DNA from: Branchiostoma floridae
Lineage: Eukaryota; Chordata; Leptocardii; Amphioxiformes; Branchiostomatidae
Length of the DNA: 64,000 nucleotides
Reading direction: 5' to 3'
Assembly (NCBI RefSeq): GCF_000003815.2
Contig: NC_049985.1
Location: forward strand, 9,832,543-9,896,542
This document shows, one piece after another, positions 27,701 to 42,700 of the stretch. Within the stretch, counting starts at the first letter, position 1. Each line of letters opens with the position of its first letter. The notes below the pieces were generated by a model, which saw only the letters and a program-made list of their open reading frames with translations, searched no databases and was not told the DNA's origin. The translations under genes were made by a program, and so were the position numbers.

Positions 27701-30700
27701 ACACTCATAGTTACACAGCATCGTGTGCATAAAAATACCTTCAAAAAAGTATAATACCTTAATTAGTACAATGATCATCAATAAAATTGGTAGCAGGATT
27801 GAGAAATGAAGCCTTCCTCATTTTGACTTTTTTCCAAAATTTTCTAAATCTTTCCTGTTATATATCTTTGAAAATCTAACTTATTGACAATATTTGAAGT
27901 TTTTCTTAAAAGGATTCAGAAAAACACTTAAGGTAGGTAATACCCCTGACCTCCAATTGACCTTCCAATGACCCTGTGAAAAGTTGAGGACTAATTAAGA
28001 GTCCACAACACAGAACGAGCCATCTTAAATAATTGTTCTCTTCAACAATAGTGGATAAAGACTGTCATTACAAATGAGGATGATAGGCTGACAAAGAGAG
28101 GTGATGTCAAATAGATGGTTAGCATCTGCTGATGATGTGTCATTCAGCCTTTGTCATTCAAAAGCTATTGACATGTCCAAGAGTCTAATGAAACAACCAG
28201 AGGGGCGAGTACTAGGAGAAACAGAAAGAAACAATATATACAAATATCCTGACTGAGGGATTCGAACCTGGGCCATTAGATCACAAACCCAGCAGAGCAA
28301 CCAATTCGGCCAAAAGCCTGACAGGCATTGGCATGGTCGGTTGGCGGTGCTTGAACCCCACTGTTACACTACCCAGTGTATTGAGATAACTGCTCTGATG
28401 ATAAATGACACTTTTTACTCATGCACTTTCTCTTATCTGCAAGCATCATCCAAGGAAAGTGAATTGATTTCAATTTCATTGATGGCAGATCTGCAAGTGG
28501 AGGTGTTGGTTTACGTGTAATTTTTTAGTGCTATTCTATTCTACCTGAATCCTTCACTCCTGCTACACCACTGACAAACACTGATGTCCCATCAAAGTGA
28601 CTAAAAACCATACCAGTAATGCGTATGTGGAAATATGTCTTCAAGCATATAAAAAAACCAAGCAGACGACACACTGGCCCACGAGAGTAGGGAAATGCCC
28701 CAGCGTGCAATGACCTAAACAACACTGTGCCTTGAGAAACTTGACTGACTGACTCTAAGACCAAAAGTTTTGGGTTATGCCATGTGACAGTTCATGGGTT
28801 ATACTAACAATACAGATACAGGCACAGATACATGATGAATGCCTTTCATACCTCACACAAAGAGACGCGATGACACTGCCTGTCAGCCATTACCACTGTC
28901 TGCCGCCATGTCCTCCACCAACTGACTTTCTCATCAACCAACCTCAAACAAACAACGAAAGTATTGTCGGCATCCTAAACCTGCGGACCAGAACATCCTG
29001 CAAACACAGAGGGTATCAAAGAACAAAGGCAACTGTTGACAAAGCTTCCCGGGAGAAATTTTGCATTATTTCAGCTCACTTTCGCCAGGTTGTGTCAGCA
29101 CCTGACCATCACACCTGACTTCTCATCTGTCCATCATTGTTGCTGACCCAGAAATGACCTTCAAAACAGAAAAATCATGCCCGAAGGTCACAACTACAGG
29201 TAGCTACCAGCTACCTGATACCTGTAAAAAGCTTCAGGTGAAGTTGTACATGGCATTGGGATCCTGTCAGACTACCCCTAAAGCTCAAAATTTAAATGAT
29301 AGCCAAAACAGAGGATTGCTAATAACTAAGAAGTTGCATTAGGAATTGTCACAATGTCATAATCTGCTGAACAGATTGTTGAACACAAAGTTAATATCTC
29401 TGTTTTCTACATATTAACAGACTGACTCGAAGATAAAACAAACTACAAGGAACCATGTAAACATATACGTATATGAAAGTTCATGTGACCTTATTGCTGT
29501 TAGGACAAGGCCTATGTTTATCATTATATGACAAACAAATGTTTGTCAGATGTTCTGTCCTTGACCCCCCTGCATGAAATATCTGCAAGGAAACTGGCTT
29601 GTTCAACTGAGCAAAGACCAAAGGTACCAGTATCACATATTTGGTCCAGAAAACTAGGAATCATGCTTTAGCTTACAGCACAGTACATCATCAGTAAAAG
29701 TCTCTCATTAAAAATACAGAAAGAGAAACTTACGGTGTACAAAGCCTTGTAAGACTTCACATAGATGAAACTCATGCTTCTCTCTACCCAACTTCTGTAC
29801 CGTCTGAATCCAAGTCAGACCAAACACGTCTGAGCATGGAGCAGTTTCGACAAAAGCATTCTGAAGTCGTCGGCATTTGATGATGTCACCCATGGCAACA
29901 GATCCCAAATCAAAGTTCAAGCAAGGACATTATCCTATGTCCCTGCTTGACACATTAATTGTAACAGTTACACTTCTTTCTTGTTCATGTCTGTAATAAC
30001 CTTTCAAACTTTTTCTACAATGATTGACATTTTCATTATAAAGGTATTTGCAGAATTCTTTTCTGTCTGCTTTTGACTTGTCTACTTCCTACTACTTATC
30101 CTAGTTCCAGTTTCTGTAAGGCCACCCACATGATTCCATCTCTTCCTTCCTCCTTCCGTCACCATGGTAACAGGTCATACACACCACAACATGTGGGCTA
30201 TTTCAGGACAGTCATGAGTCTAAAAGGTCAGAGAAGGTCGGCCTGGCGTGTACTTGATGGGGTCGTCATACAGAATTGTGTGCCTTCAAATTTCCTTTTT
30301 CCCTCCAAGCTGAAACAGTCGAGAATCTGTCATCCGAATAAGGAAAGGGTGAAAAGACACAACTTTGCAAGAAGAGCAGGCAGACAGCTGATGAGGGAAG
30401 ATATTATTGAGGACCTCCTAAAAATTGTAACTCTACAAAATGCATTTCTTTTCCGTTGCAAAGTTAAATGAAACCAGTCATTTCAAGAAACCAGATCTCT
30501 CACATCTAACATTTGTAGAAATTTGGAGAAAAAATTGCAACAAATGAATGAAGTAAAAGGCAAAAGCTGTCAGATAACTAGAAGAAATCCAAAATCCAAA
30601 GAAACTTGCCAACCACTGGCCACAAGTGATATTTACAAAATGTTACAAGTTGGGAATTCAGCCCAAACTGGCTTACAGTTACAGCACAAGGGAAGAGTGA

Positions 30701-33700
30701 ATTAAAACTCCCTAGGGAAAGGATGACCCCATCTCAGAGTTCTCAGAATAATGTCTCATCCATCACAGCTGACATCTTCAACTACCTCCACCCCATTTGG
30801 GAACAAAGGGAGTTAAAAATGGTGACCAATGCACAAAGACTTTGCTAAAAGTGGTTATCTGTTTAACTGAGACAGTTATTACCCACTTAGCACATGGGGA
30901 TGGGAGAAGCTGTAGAAAGTATGAATGATTTGATGATAGTGCCTTTCAACTTTCACACTGCAGAAAGTATGGAAACTATTCTGTTCTTAGGGATTAAAAG
31001 TTTATATACTAATATCATATACTGTATAGTTGGTATAGGGAACTTTTATACAGATTTCAAATTACATGTATGAAAGTTTGATAGAATTACGGCCATGTAG
31101 ATGGAGCAAGTGGTTTGACATTCATGGAAAGTACAAAAAATGTGCGTGCCGGTAAATTTCCAGACTACTACTACATCTCTTTGACACAACCTCTGCTTGG
31201 AGAATACAAACAAAAATGTTTTTTGCATGGCTCTGTTTCAATTATGTACACACAAACTTTAAGTTTGTCTACAAACCTAATTTAAGAAAGTCAAAGAGCT
31301 GTGAACTACTGAAGTTCATGTCTGTCAATGTGCATAGATTTTCCCTCTGTCTATTGTAACCAATTGTTCAATGTAGACATTTCTCTATTTAGCAGTACTG
31401 TGTGTACAAATGTTGTCTTCCCGGCCTTGGAATCACCAAGGTGTTTTCCACACAGATGAAAACAGAAAGGGTTCAAATGACTTTGCTAAGTGACAGCAAA
31501 CAGAACGGAAGACAGGTAGCTGGCATTTGCTTTAACCTTTAGACAAGTATTCATATTTCTGTCTTTTATATGTCATGCTATTTAGAAATATTTAACAATT
31601 TGTTTTTTTCAATCTTAGCTGAAACCGTTGTTTAACTCTTTCCAGTTATTTCATCTACCAAAATTGGCATTAGTTGTAGCAGTAAGAAAGTTAACACCCC
31701 CAGAATGTCCCCTTGTGGTATTTGCTTGCAGTGTCAAGAAACAGTAAGTTGGGGACCTCTAGCAGGTACAGGAAGTACTGCATCAAATAGTCCAGGTCAC
31801 TTTTCAGCAGGACAATCTTTGGTGGAGATGAAAATAAACTGAAGTTCAGTTTTGAGCACAAATATAATAAACATTTTGCTATCTCTTGAAACAACAAAAG
31901 AAATGTTCTCCAGGTGAGATTGACATTGTAATATCTACCACTGCTGCTTCAAACTATAAAGCAAACAGTTACCAAACAATAATATTGAATATCAGGTCTT
32001 CCTTATCAAATGTTGCTCAATTTTTCTTACTCAGTTTAAGAATGCTAGCCAAAACAAGTGATATGGACTTTAAAACAAGATAAGAAGGTGTGAAAACAGA
32101 AGTGATCATGATTCATGTTTTCTGTAGGTGGAATGGGAGATAGGGTTTGTTTTTCTTTTCCCTCTGAGGCTCAACGCTGGTTCCGGGTCAACTGCAGGTT
32201 AAGGTCGTCCTGGTTCAGGTGAAGGTTTGCCAACTGTCTTTTAGATTAGATTTACAATCATCTTAAGGACAAACTACCTACCAGGCTCCACAACAGATCC
32301 TGTATTTTCATAATTCAAGTGTTGTGTGTCAGTGAGAGAGTGGGTGAGTTAATACGTTTCAATGCATAATTCTTCTGAATTAAATGAATGACGCTTATGT
32401 CAATGTCATTGTTACTAAAATAGAAATCAGTTGAGAACTTTCAAGCTTTATGAAGTCATCTGTTGTGACTCGGAGAATTTTTACAAGACTGTGCTATCTG
32501 TTCTGGTGTCAGTCAAACGTTTAGTTATAATGACCATGAGCTAGTTGGGCAGCCTTTAATCAGTTGAACCAACAAAATAACACGACAAAACGGAGCACTG
32601 TTCTGACCAGTGGCAGCGAGCTGCTGACTGAGGCACATGTAAACTCTCCTTGTGTCCAGCGGGTGGCAGAGTCAACACCAGGGGATGTGGACTGCCGACA
32701 GCCTGTTTACTCCACCTTGATAACAGGGAACGAGCTTGTCATAGACTGCCTTATCTGCACTCACTACTTACTGTAGGTGAAATTTTTCTGGTAGTTCCAC
32801 TTGGCTTGAGTGTTTGTTGGCTGGGTACAAGTGCAAGCCAGTCTGATGCTTGGCAGGCACTTAAAAGGGCCGGGATATGCCAGTCATTTGGGGTTTTGTT
32901 TGTTCAAATAACCGGTAAACTGCCTTAAGGCAGGACATAACAGTTTTGTATGTTAAGTACAAGACTTGGAAAGGACCTCACTCTGATCAATAAGTGTGGT
33001 GGATTCTTTAACATGCTTGAGACGTAGATTGTGAACAGAATGAGGAAATTGGTGTTAAGTACGTTTCCCAAGGACACAATATTGGGCCTGATAAGGATGT
33101 AAACCGAAAACTGTTATATTCTACATGTGTAAAATCAACAACCATAACCACAAGGCCACCATGCAACCTGTTAGATTTTGCTGGTTAACTCCTGTCCTAT
33201 GAACTACATTTTACCTTTACCAACAACCATTCGAAGGCCTATCAAGAACAGTCCCAGCTGAACAGGATCCTCTCATTTTTCATATTGTCTGTCACAGCAT
33301 TGAAATACAAAGCTTCAGGTGATGATAATCAAATCTTCAAATTCAATATTCAGCCTATTCTACCTAAGAAAAAGACATATTGTATACCTGGCTTTCCCAT
33401 GGCCAGTATCTTATGTGTACATTTTATTTCTTGATACTTTATCCTTACCTTTTTTCACACAGTGCCAGTTGAACGACCCCCTCTCATATTTCATATTGTC
33501 TCGCCCCAGCGGCATTCCTGGCATTCTGGAGCAGCCAGGTGAGACCACATGATAGCCTTTGATCTCAATTAATCATATCCCACACACCTGGTTTCACCCT
33601 CCATTGTACATTGTCTGATCCAACCTGACAAATGAGGGATCAAATGTCTGAGCTTTCGGATGAGTAATGTTTCAATACTTTTTTGGGGCACAATATTGTA

Positions 33701-36700
33701 CAGAACAACAACTACAAGGCCACCAAGTATGCATTAGTCGTTAGCATTTGCTGGAAATCTCTTCCTGATTTGAACTACATTGTACATTGTACCTTTGCAC
33801 ATATGGTAGGAAAAGTGTCAGCAGTTTGTAGCCTCAAAGATATGATACACCAGCTATACAAATACAGATATAATACTTGGAAACTACCTTAAGAATGTCA
33901 ATGTATCGTATAACTGATTTTTTATTTTCTTGGGCCCACGCAGTTGCACAGCAACACGTGTAAAAACAGAAGAACTAGCCACCAATATAGATTTCTGTTC
34001 TTATCAGTGCCTGATGTATGAAGTATGTTTGAACCTAAGGCATGATAAGGTATGTCAGACCTGAATCAAGAAATTTCTGATGATAGTACTGCCACCTGGG
34101 AAAAATACCTATCTGCAACCTGCAGGCCAAAGCATTGATATTGCACGGATAATCTGGAAATATGCATTTCTGCAAGCCAAACAGAGCAGAGGCAAACCTC
34201 TTCAAATGTAACACATTTCTTTGCAATACATAGGATTCATTATAATCTGAAGTTTCAATTAAGTTGCAAGAGGGATCTTGAAAAAACTAGAAAGGCAACA
34301 TGCGAAAATGCAGTACAGTATTGTGTATGAGTAAACAAAAACAGACGTCACTATTGCAAACCTTTAACAATTGCTCGTATTATATGATTTATCATAAGAA
34401 ACAGCTAATATCTAACCTACGATCTGACTGGCTTGTGACAGAAGAAGAAAGAAAAAAGAACACAGAGGCAAAAACAATATGTATTCCCTATCGCTACTGG
34501 GGAAAACATAATTATATAATTTATTTTTATATATATTATTGTATTTGGTTCTCAAAATGTCCCTGAGGCCTTCACATCCATATAAAAAAGAGAAGTTCTG
34601 TTATAGCTTTGTGAGTCATTTTGTTCATATTTACAGACCCTGGCAAAAGTACAATGACTATGGCTAAGGCAATGACCTATTTCAATGGGATCTGTACCAG
34701 GATAAATACAAACTTAATGGTGCATGTCAATCTCAAACATGACATCAACAGGCAAATGTGTTTAAGGTTAAGGACAGCCACACCTTGAGCACATCAGAGG
34801 ACCCACCACACCTATCGACAAGGTGTGCGATGGTAAAAAAACTATCAGATTTGAAATTACAAACTGCACTTTTAGTAATGACCTTTGGTAAGGCTGAAAG
34901 GAGCACGTTAATTGCAACAATATATTTTCTGTCTCTCTCCAGTGAGTGCTTCAAGATAGGATTACAGAATGGTCCTAGAAGAATTTTCTTCAAGACATGT
35001 ATTCAAAGTGTTTTTTCGGGTATAACTAATAAGATAGACAAAAAACACAGTTCTCTTTGTAACTTACTTATTCATTTATCTATTCCAAAATGCAACAATA
35101 CTCTGACCCTAATAGCAGCACTGCTGATGTAACTAAGTCATCTTTCCATCCTTACTGTATACGTTGAAAGATATCTTTGGAGGAGGGACTTGGGTCTTGC
35201 TATCAAAATATCTTTTCTGGCCACAGGTATCTTCTCTGTCCTTACTTCTATGCTTCAAGCTATGCTTGGATTAAAGAGTAATCCCAAAATGATGGTAAAA
35301 TGATGGAGAGAAGCCCTGTTATCAGCAGGGACTTCCTGTCTCCAGGCATTACCTCAGGACAGGTATGCTTTATATCATGTAACACAGGTGTGTCTGGCAG
35401 GGTTTAAGCAGTTTGGTGGTTTGGACTACTTTCCTTAATTAACAAAAACAGACACAAGAATACTGAAAGTATGTTTTATGTACTGAAATTGTTCACTAAT
35501 GAAAATGAGAAGAACTGAGTTTTTTTTGTCTTCGATTTCATGTTTACATTCTTATTTTCAGAAAGAAATTAATCTTTTAAATTATATGTCCTTTCTGAAG
35601 TGCCTGAAGTACCTCCTACAGATAAAATGGACCTGTCCATTGAGGTCACATGGCCTTGTGCCCCAGAGGTTCATGGTCCATTTAGAGCTAAGTAGAGGGG
35701 AGGAGAAGAGGTCTGTTAGGGAGTTGGTCTTCTCAAAACACAAGGATTAACTAAGCAAAGATGGGCATTAAACCTATCACAATGCTCAAGAGAAAGGGAA
35801 AACCGTTTTCTGATAGAAAATTTGACATGCCTTGCAAGCTATACCTTTGTTACATTATCTGATACAATTCTTGTGAATTGGTATTTGTCCTTCGCACTGA
35901 AAGAAACACAGAAATATACTACATCCTGGGACATACGTTTCTGATCTGTATATGTATATGTACACTTATGCATCAAAGTTATGATTACATGATTTTTCTT
36001 TTCTTATCATACATCTTATACATTTGATATTCAACATACAATTGATAAAAGTTTAAAGCAGCTTTACACATCCACCGCCACTTTGCTATTTGTTCATCAT
36101 TACATGCACATCATTACATGCACATTACAACACTCCATTGGAATGCCACGTAAGTCTGACAGGAAGAAAGTTTGCGAAGTTTGCCTGACTTGCACAAGAC
36201 CACAAGAATTCCCACGTAAAACATCTCCCTGTTTACACTGTACACAAATTAATCAACATGTTCCACCGAAATGACCGCCAGGGCAAAGGCATGGAGGCTG
36301 CGCAGCGGACAGGTGACTCAGGATGACTTAATACAACATTCAATAATGCTTTTTCACCACACTGGCTTTAAAAAGGAACAACTTTGTCTGCTGATTTTTG
36401 GTGTTCCTATATCATTTATGTATATCTGTCTGCCTGTTTATGTAAGGGATGATTTGTGGGTGGGTGAAGTCTGCCATCTCGGATTGCATTGTCTTGGTTT
36501 GCCTGTCCGGGGACATCTAACAATTGTTTATGTAATATATTGGTTTAAGCTATGATATATGCATGCACATACACCAGTCAAAGAGGGCCCTTCTCCAATG
36601 CCAAAGAAATGACATGGATATATTGACTACCAAAGTTGGTTTTGGCAATGACTACCCAATCTTTCCTGGGTAGGAGATCAGATCTCTTATCTTAAAGCTA

Positions 36701-39700
36701 AAGGTCAAAGGTGTTGAGATGAGGTTAATAAATCTCACTGCTGTCTCGTATTGGTTTTGACTGCAAAGGGTAATATAATACCCTAATTGAATTTGAAGAA
36801 AATTTATTACCGTGAATGTGAACAAATATAGTACAAATACGTGTGTGCTGGCCATTTCAAATATCAAAGGCAGTGACAGGACTCAAGCTTTCATTTATTG
36901 TTACATCTAGGTTCTTTGTCACTTTATGAAAGACCTGGTAGCTAACATTTTATAGAACACAGTTAATGGGTTTAAGCTTCTTTTGAAAGTCTCGTCTCAC
37001 AAATAACATACTCGTGCACCCCCTCTCTCAGTGGCTGCCTCTGTTTTGGTTCTGCACTGGTGACAAGCTATGCCCCTTCTGCTTGTTCAAGTTTCCCTGT
37101 CTTTCCAGAACCACTCAGGGATAGGTCTTTCACATTCCTGTCCAGAAAACGCACAATGCCGGTACTGACAGAAGCTGCCAATACCTCCCTGCCTCCAGTC
37201 AATGGCAGCCTCACTCTGTGTTCTACAACTCAAGCAGGGCACCTTCCCTAAACATGAACGACACTACATCATACATTTGTACAGTATTTAACCCGTATGA
37301 TTCAGGTGTTTGTATACAGTTGCTAAACATGCACCTTTAGAAGTCTGAAAGTGTTTATGATCCAAAGAATGTTTAGAGGGAACTCAAGTTCAAAGCCACT
37401 GCCATTATGATTTGCAACAGAGCATTGCAGCAATGGTAATAAGCTGGTAACATATATTCCAATGAGTCACAGCCATAAGCCACTGGAGCTTGCATGATAA
37501 ACATCAGGACAATGTTGCATAAATAGTTGAACACAATGAATCAAGTGCATGAAGACATGTTTCAGAGCACTGTTAACTGAAACTAAAACTACTGCAGGTT
37601 TATTTAGTAGTAAACAGGTACCTCTGGACTAGACAGACATGGATAGAGAGAGACAATTCACGTTTTACTACTGTTTTCTTCCATCCCTCTTCACATCTGC
37701 TTGGATATTACCCACTGCACATACAAGTTACACAACTCTTTCATCTGGGCTGTAAACTACTTCAAGACAATGGACATTTCTCCAATACAACCATCAGGGT
37801 CTCCTTAGATGCACAAAAACATAGCAATTCTAGAGGGGTAATAGAATCACAGTCACATTGCTGCTAACAATGAATTAGTGTCTGCTATGAAAAGTACTAC
37901 AATAAATTCAATCAACAATGCTTCACTTTGATCACATCATAAGTCCTTGTTCTCTTTAGCAACAAAGAAGTATCAAGTCTTATTAAAGTCTATGACCATG
38001 GGTTATATGATAGATAGGCTAACATTGGACTAAAATTAGTCATGCCACTGCCATAGTTTCTGTCTGCCTGATTGGTGAAGTTTCCCTTACATGTAGTACC
38101 ATACAGTAGTAATATACGTTGCAACATTATAACATCTGTGAATGTTGCATGCCAGGTAACATTTTCAAGTTTTTCTTTGATGTGTACTTTGATGTTTCTT
38201 TGAACTTGTAGCACAAGTTCCCTGCCTACAATCATTACAATCAGTAAACGGACTGCAAGCTGGAGCCAAGTACCCAAGCTTTCCCAGATCCTACCATACA
38301 TGTACTAACTACATGTATAGCATAGTATTGCCAACTCTGGGTTACTGACATACATAACAATTTGTGTATGTATACACTGGAACCTGATAATCCCATAGTC
38401 AGTTTAGTATTTTAAAAGAAACAAGGATCAGGTCCTTCACATACTTCACCTCACTACCACCCCCCTTCTTTTCCCAATTGGGAACACTAGAATTGCTGTG
38501 CAAATGCCGAGTGGGTCTGCCCTACTATTGCAGGAGGTCTGGAACGAAGGTCAAGCTACCTCAAGTGTGTTTTTTTCACATGAGAAAAGCTGAACAAATA
38601 CAGCAGCACAATGCCGGCCGGCCCGTGTTCTGTACATGTGTGAAGTGGCTCTGCTGGATTGCACAATTTGCCCGAGGCAGAATTACATTTTGCAATAGGG
38701 TAACGTCCAACACATTTGAGGCTATACTGTACACATAACCTACACTTTGTCAAAATTCATGGAGAGGAGATGAGAAATATCTACATATCTACATGTACAC
38801 ATGCACCTCAATTATCGTCTCCAGGTTTCGAAATATTTTCACCTGCAATTCTACATGTAAGCACCAAGTCTCTGAAGTTGCTCGTTCTGCAATATCCAAA
38901 AAAACTTTCTGTAAATCGCAGGAGGGCATTTGACCTGACATCTTGCCCCACATAATACGAACACATGTAGGTCACAAAACAAACATGTAGCATCCAAGAT
39001 GAAAAAGTGGTACCAATCATATTCACAAGAACATGTAGAGATGTCTGGATCGATTATTCATTAGTCTAGGGAGCATGATTAATGCTGTGGCGGCTTGCCT
39101 GACCCCTGACCTCCTGTGATTCAAGAGAAGGAGGTGACAAAAGGTGCTGTCATGATCACATGTTTCTGCATGGCTGACAGGTGGTTGTGGCACAACAGGT
39201 CTATTTAGTGGCAGAATCATTAATATGGACCAACAACAGATGGCACCTCTGAGTATCTGAACTTCACCTGATGATAACCTCCAAGCAGATGTTGGGCTGT
39301 CAGGGAAGAAAACCTTACACTCAAACATGTGTTTGATATTTTTGCACAGACCAACAGATGTTACCATTGAAATGTTTTAGAGTAATTTGAATTAATCTTT
39401 GTGAAAGGGACTGTACAAGACTGGTTTTGCTAAACTATTCCTTGCATGTGTTAAGAAAACAAATTGACAATGTATAAAGAAGGCCATATTCATCAGAACA
39501 CTCCAGCCATTACTGAACAAGGCAATATTATAAACTTGGCACAGTTGACCAATTTCTGATGTCATGTATCCACAAGATCAAGTGTTTGTAACTCTCACGA
39601 CTTTAAGTTCTGAAATGATTGGACATCAGTATTGATGCTGAAGAAAGCAACAGAGTATATCTTTGTGTAGGAAGAAAGTCTACTATGATTACTACCAACA

Positions 39701-42700
39701 CAGATGAGCTTCCATGATACATGTAATGACCTTTCCTTCCCATTATCATCTGCTTACAGATTATCTGTGAACAAACAGGAAGTGAGTTACAGCAAAAGAA
39801 ACTCAATAACCACAATCCCTTTTGGTAACCACTTGTAGCAGTCTGCGAAGCTCTGAACATGATTGACAGCTCATTGGAATGGTGTTTGTGCTTACGAACA
39901 TTTAACTCAATAGTAATGTCTCCAAACAGAACCAAAAAAATATCAGTTTCTCGTCCATGTCACCCCTTGAAGACCTAAATTTCATACAAATTTTCTTCTG
40001 TGCGTTCCTACATAACTCACGACCTGCAGTTGACAAATTAAAAAACTGCAGTTAAAGCCCCTCAAAATTTCGAATGGAACAACCCTCCAAACAACCAGGT
40101 TGATTGATGGTTATTATCACCAGTCAGGTTGATAAGAGGTCATTTGTGTATCTCTAATGACAGCTGGTACCAGCAGGGTGCATCTAGGCCAAATAAAGAT
40201 CCTTTATGATCCTGCATCTAGGGAAACTGTGAGGGCATTGCAGGTATATATAAGCTTATATATAAGCTATAACAGCCTTGGCATTAAAACATTTATGCAA
40301 GCAATGATTCTAAAACAAATCACTCTTTGGTTAGCATATTCATGTGATGTACATGTACATTTCCTGTTCTACATGGATAGTTTTTAGAATAGAATTACAT
40401 AGCTAATCTGTTCAATGTTTAATGAGAAAATGTTTCTTTGCTATATCTCCCTTATGTGCAACTGTCGTCACATCCTCTTTAGTCCCTATTGGACGACAAA
40501 AATATGCAGTTTGTACTGTGACCTAAAAACTGGTACCAATCGTGATTCGAATCGACCTTAATAAAACAATGAAAGGCCTTCGGGGGGTCATTAAATACAT
40601 TGGAAGATAACAAACAGATATGATAGCATGGGGATTGGACTGTAACTGTATGTACATGAGTCTAGCACAAATAGTAAATCCGACAAGAAATGTATAATTT
40701 ACAGTAGAAAATGGCCAAAATACCAAAGTTGATTTGGTCTTTTTGTTGGGACTTCAATTTAAACAAACATACAAATGACTAGTATCAGGGGAAGTCTGTA
40801 ATTTGGTACATACAGTGTAATGGAGGGAACTTAACTTCTACAGTCCACGCCTATGGTCTCGTGCTAGATTTTTACCCAAAAATATCATTTACATATATCA
40901 CCCGAAAAACTAATTCTCTCCTCTTTCCATGCCAGAAAAATTTCTCCCCACAGAATGGGAACAACAAAACCCCAGATTTCCTCCACAATGAGAAAATCAA
41001 TTTGTTCCACATGACAAAGTGCTGCACTGCTTTGATCCCAAACCTGTAATTGCAGCATCGGCACCTGTGCATAAGCCCTTCATGTGTTGAACTGCATTTT
41101 ATATCATGTTTGATCCGAGCATAATCAAGGAAAATGCATTGATAATAGGTAACAAAGACGATCAATAGTTTTTCTTCCAACATGGTTCATTTAGCAATAG
41201 ATTATTGCAGCTGGGAAGGCAACAAAAGGTAATAAACTATGGATGATTAAGTACACAATAGAAAGGTGAGCCACTTTAATACTCCAGGATTATTGTGATC
41301 ATTTGTCATTCCCAAAGCAGTTAACCTGAAGAAATTTTCGGGTCATAATTGTATTGATTAGTGACGGTAGAATAGATCATAATGAAAGGGTGAGAAATAC
41401 GAGGTAATCTTGCAAGTTACATACATGTAACTGGTTGCTATTTCCAATATTTTCCCTCATTACATATTTTGGAGCATGATGTACAGATATTTTTGGTGCA
41501 ACTACGAAGCTCTTGGTACACAAACCTACAGTGATTTTGCATGTATGCAAAGTGGTCTCATGTTGTAAGGATATAATCTATATAGCTTCAATGTGGGTGA
41601 ACAAATTGCAAGCAGGGCAGGTAGGTAGAACTGGGGCAAATGAATAATATTTAAGATCAAAAGAGAGCCTGGCCTACTCTGTTATGTCTAAAAGCTATTT
41701 CAATCTTTTGAATCATCTCTCATACGAAGGTTAACATATGAGCATGCAAATGAGATAGAAAAGAGATACTCAAAATCCATTACAACAGCTCTCTTTATTG
41801 TCAGGGTAAATGTGTACATCACAAGTAGGCCAAGGATAGTACCGCTTCAATCTGTGTTGAATAATGGCACCCAACGGAGAATTGATTCTGAAGGTAGATC
41901 TAGCACTGAGGAATACTTACTGGCTCCCTTCTATGTGTATTGATCGTGGAATGAGCAGAGAGGGCCAATTTATTACCTACTTCTCACTAAGTACTGATGG
42001 ATATTTTCATCACAAAACCAATTTCAGGAAGGACGAAATGGACAGGAGTTATCATGAAACATGGGGAGAACTTATTTCTCTTCAATTCATTTTGTAACAG
42101 TGGAAAACACTATTTGATACAGGTACATTATACCAGTATGTAACAGATAGCTCTAACTTTAAGTTTAACTTTAACTTTTTTGAGGACATCTGTTTCAGAG
42201 GAAATAGAGGAATGTTCAAATGAAAAATAGTGATAGGATGATCATTATTGTAGACTGAGAATAGATTGTATTGCTGAATATCTGAACGCTAATGATCTGA
42301 AAATAAACTCACAAGAAGATGTTGAGGTTGAGTTAGACATAAAGCAAAGATTGAAATGTGCATTGTATAAGAAACAAAAGTGCTTCTATGTTAGAAACAT
42401 AGGCAATGCCGCAATGTATGGTTGGAAACACCATCATGCCATTTCTGAAATAACGGTTAACCATCAGATGAAGAAAAAAATGGACAACTCTTTCTTTACG
42501 AAATGCCATATTCCTCTTTCCTCGCTCTTTCCAGTACTCCACATACCGCGGCACAATAGTGGTGCCACAAGGACCCCATAGGGACTGGCTCCTCATACAC
42601 TTCAAATGCTGTGGGCCCAAACCTCCATAGAAATTCATTTCCGATGGAGCTTTTCTGTAGTGTAATCCAATATGGCAGTGGTTAAGTTGCAGGGATGGCT

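Noticed and set aside
30073-30471. 132-codon plus-strand open frame
   Set aside because: No recognisable domain, no coding bias, inside Shroom intron 1.
36083-36274. Cys-containing plus-strand frame resembling a zinc knuckle
   Set aside because: CxxC spacing occurs only twice and irregularly, and the frame begins in a 15-bp repeat. Chance is more likely.
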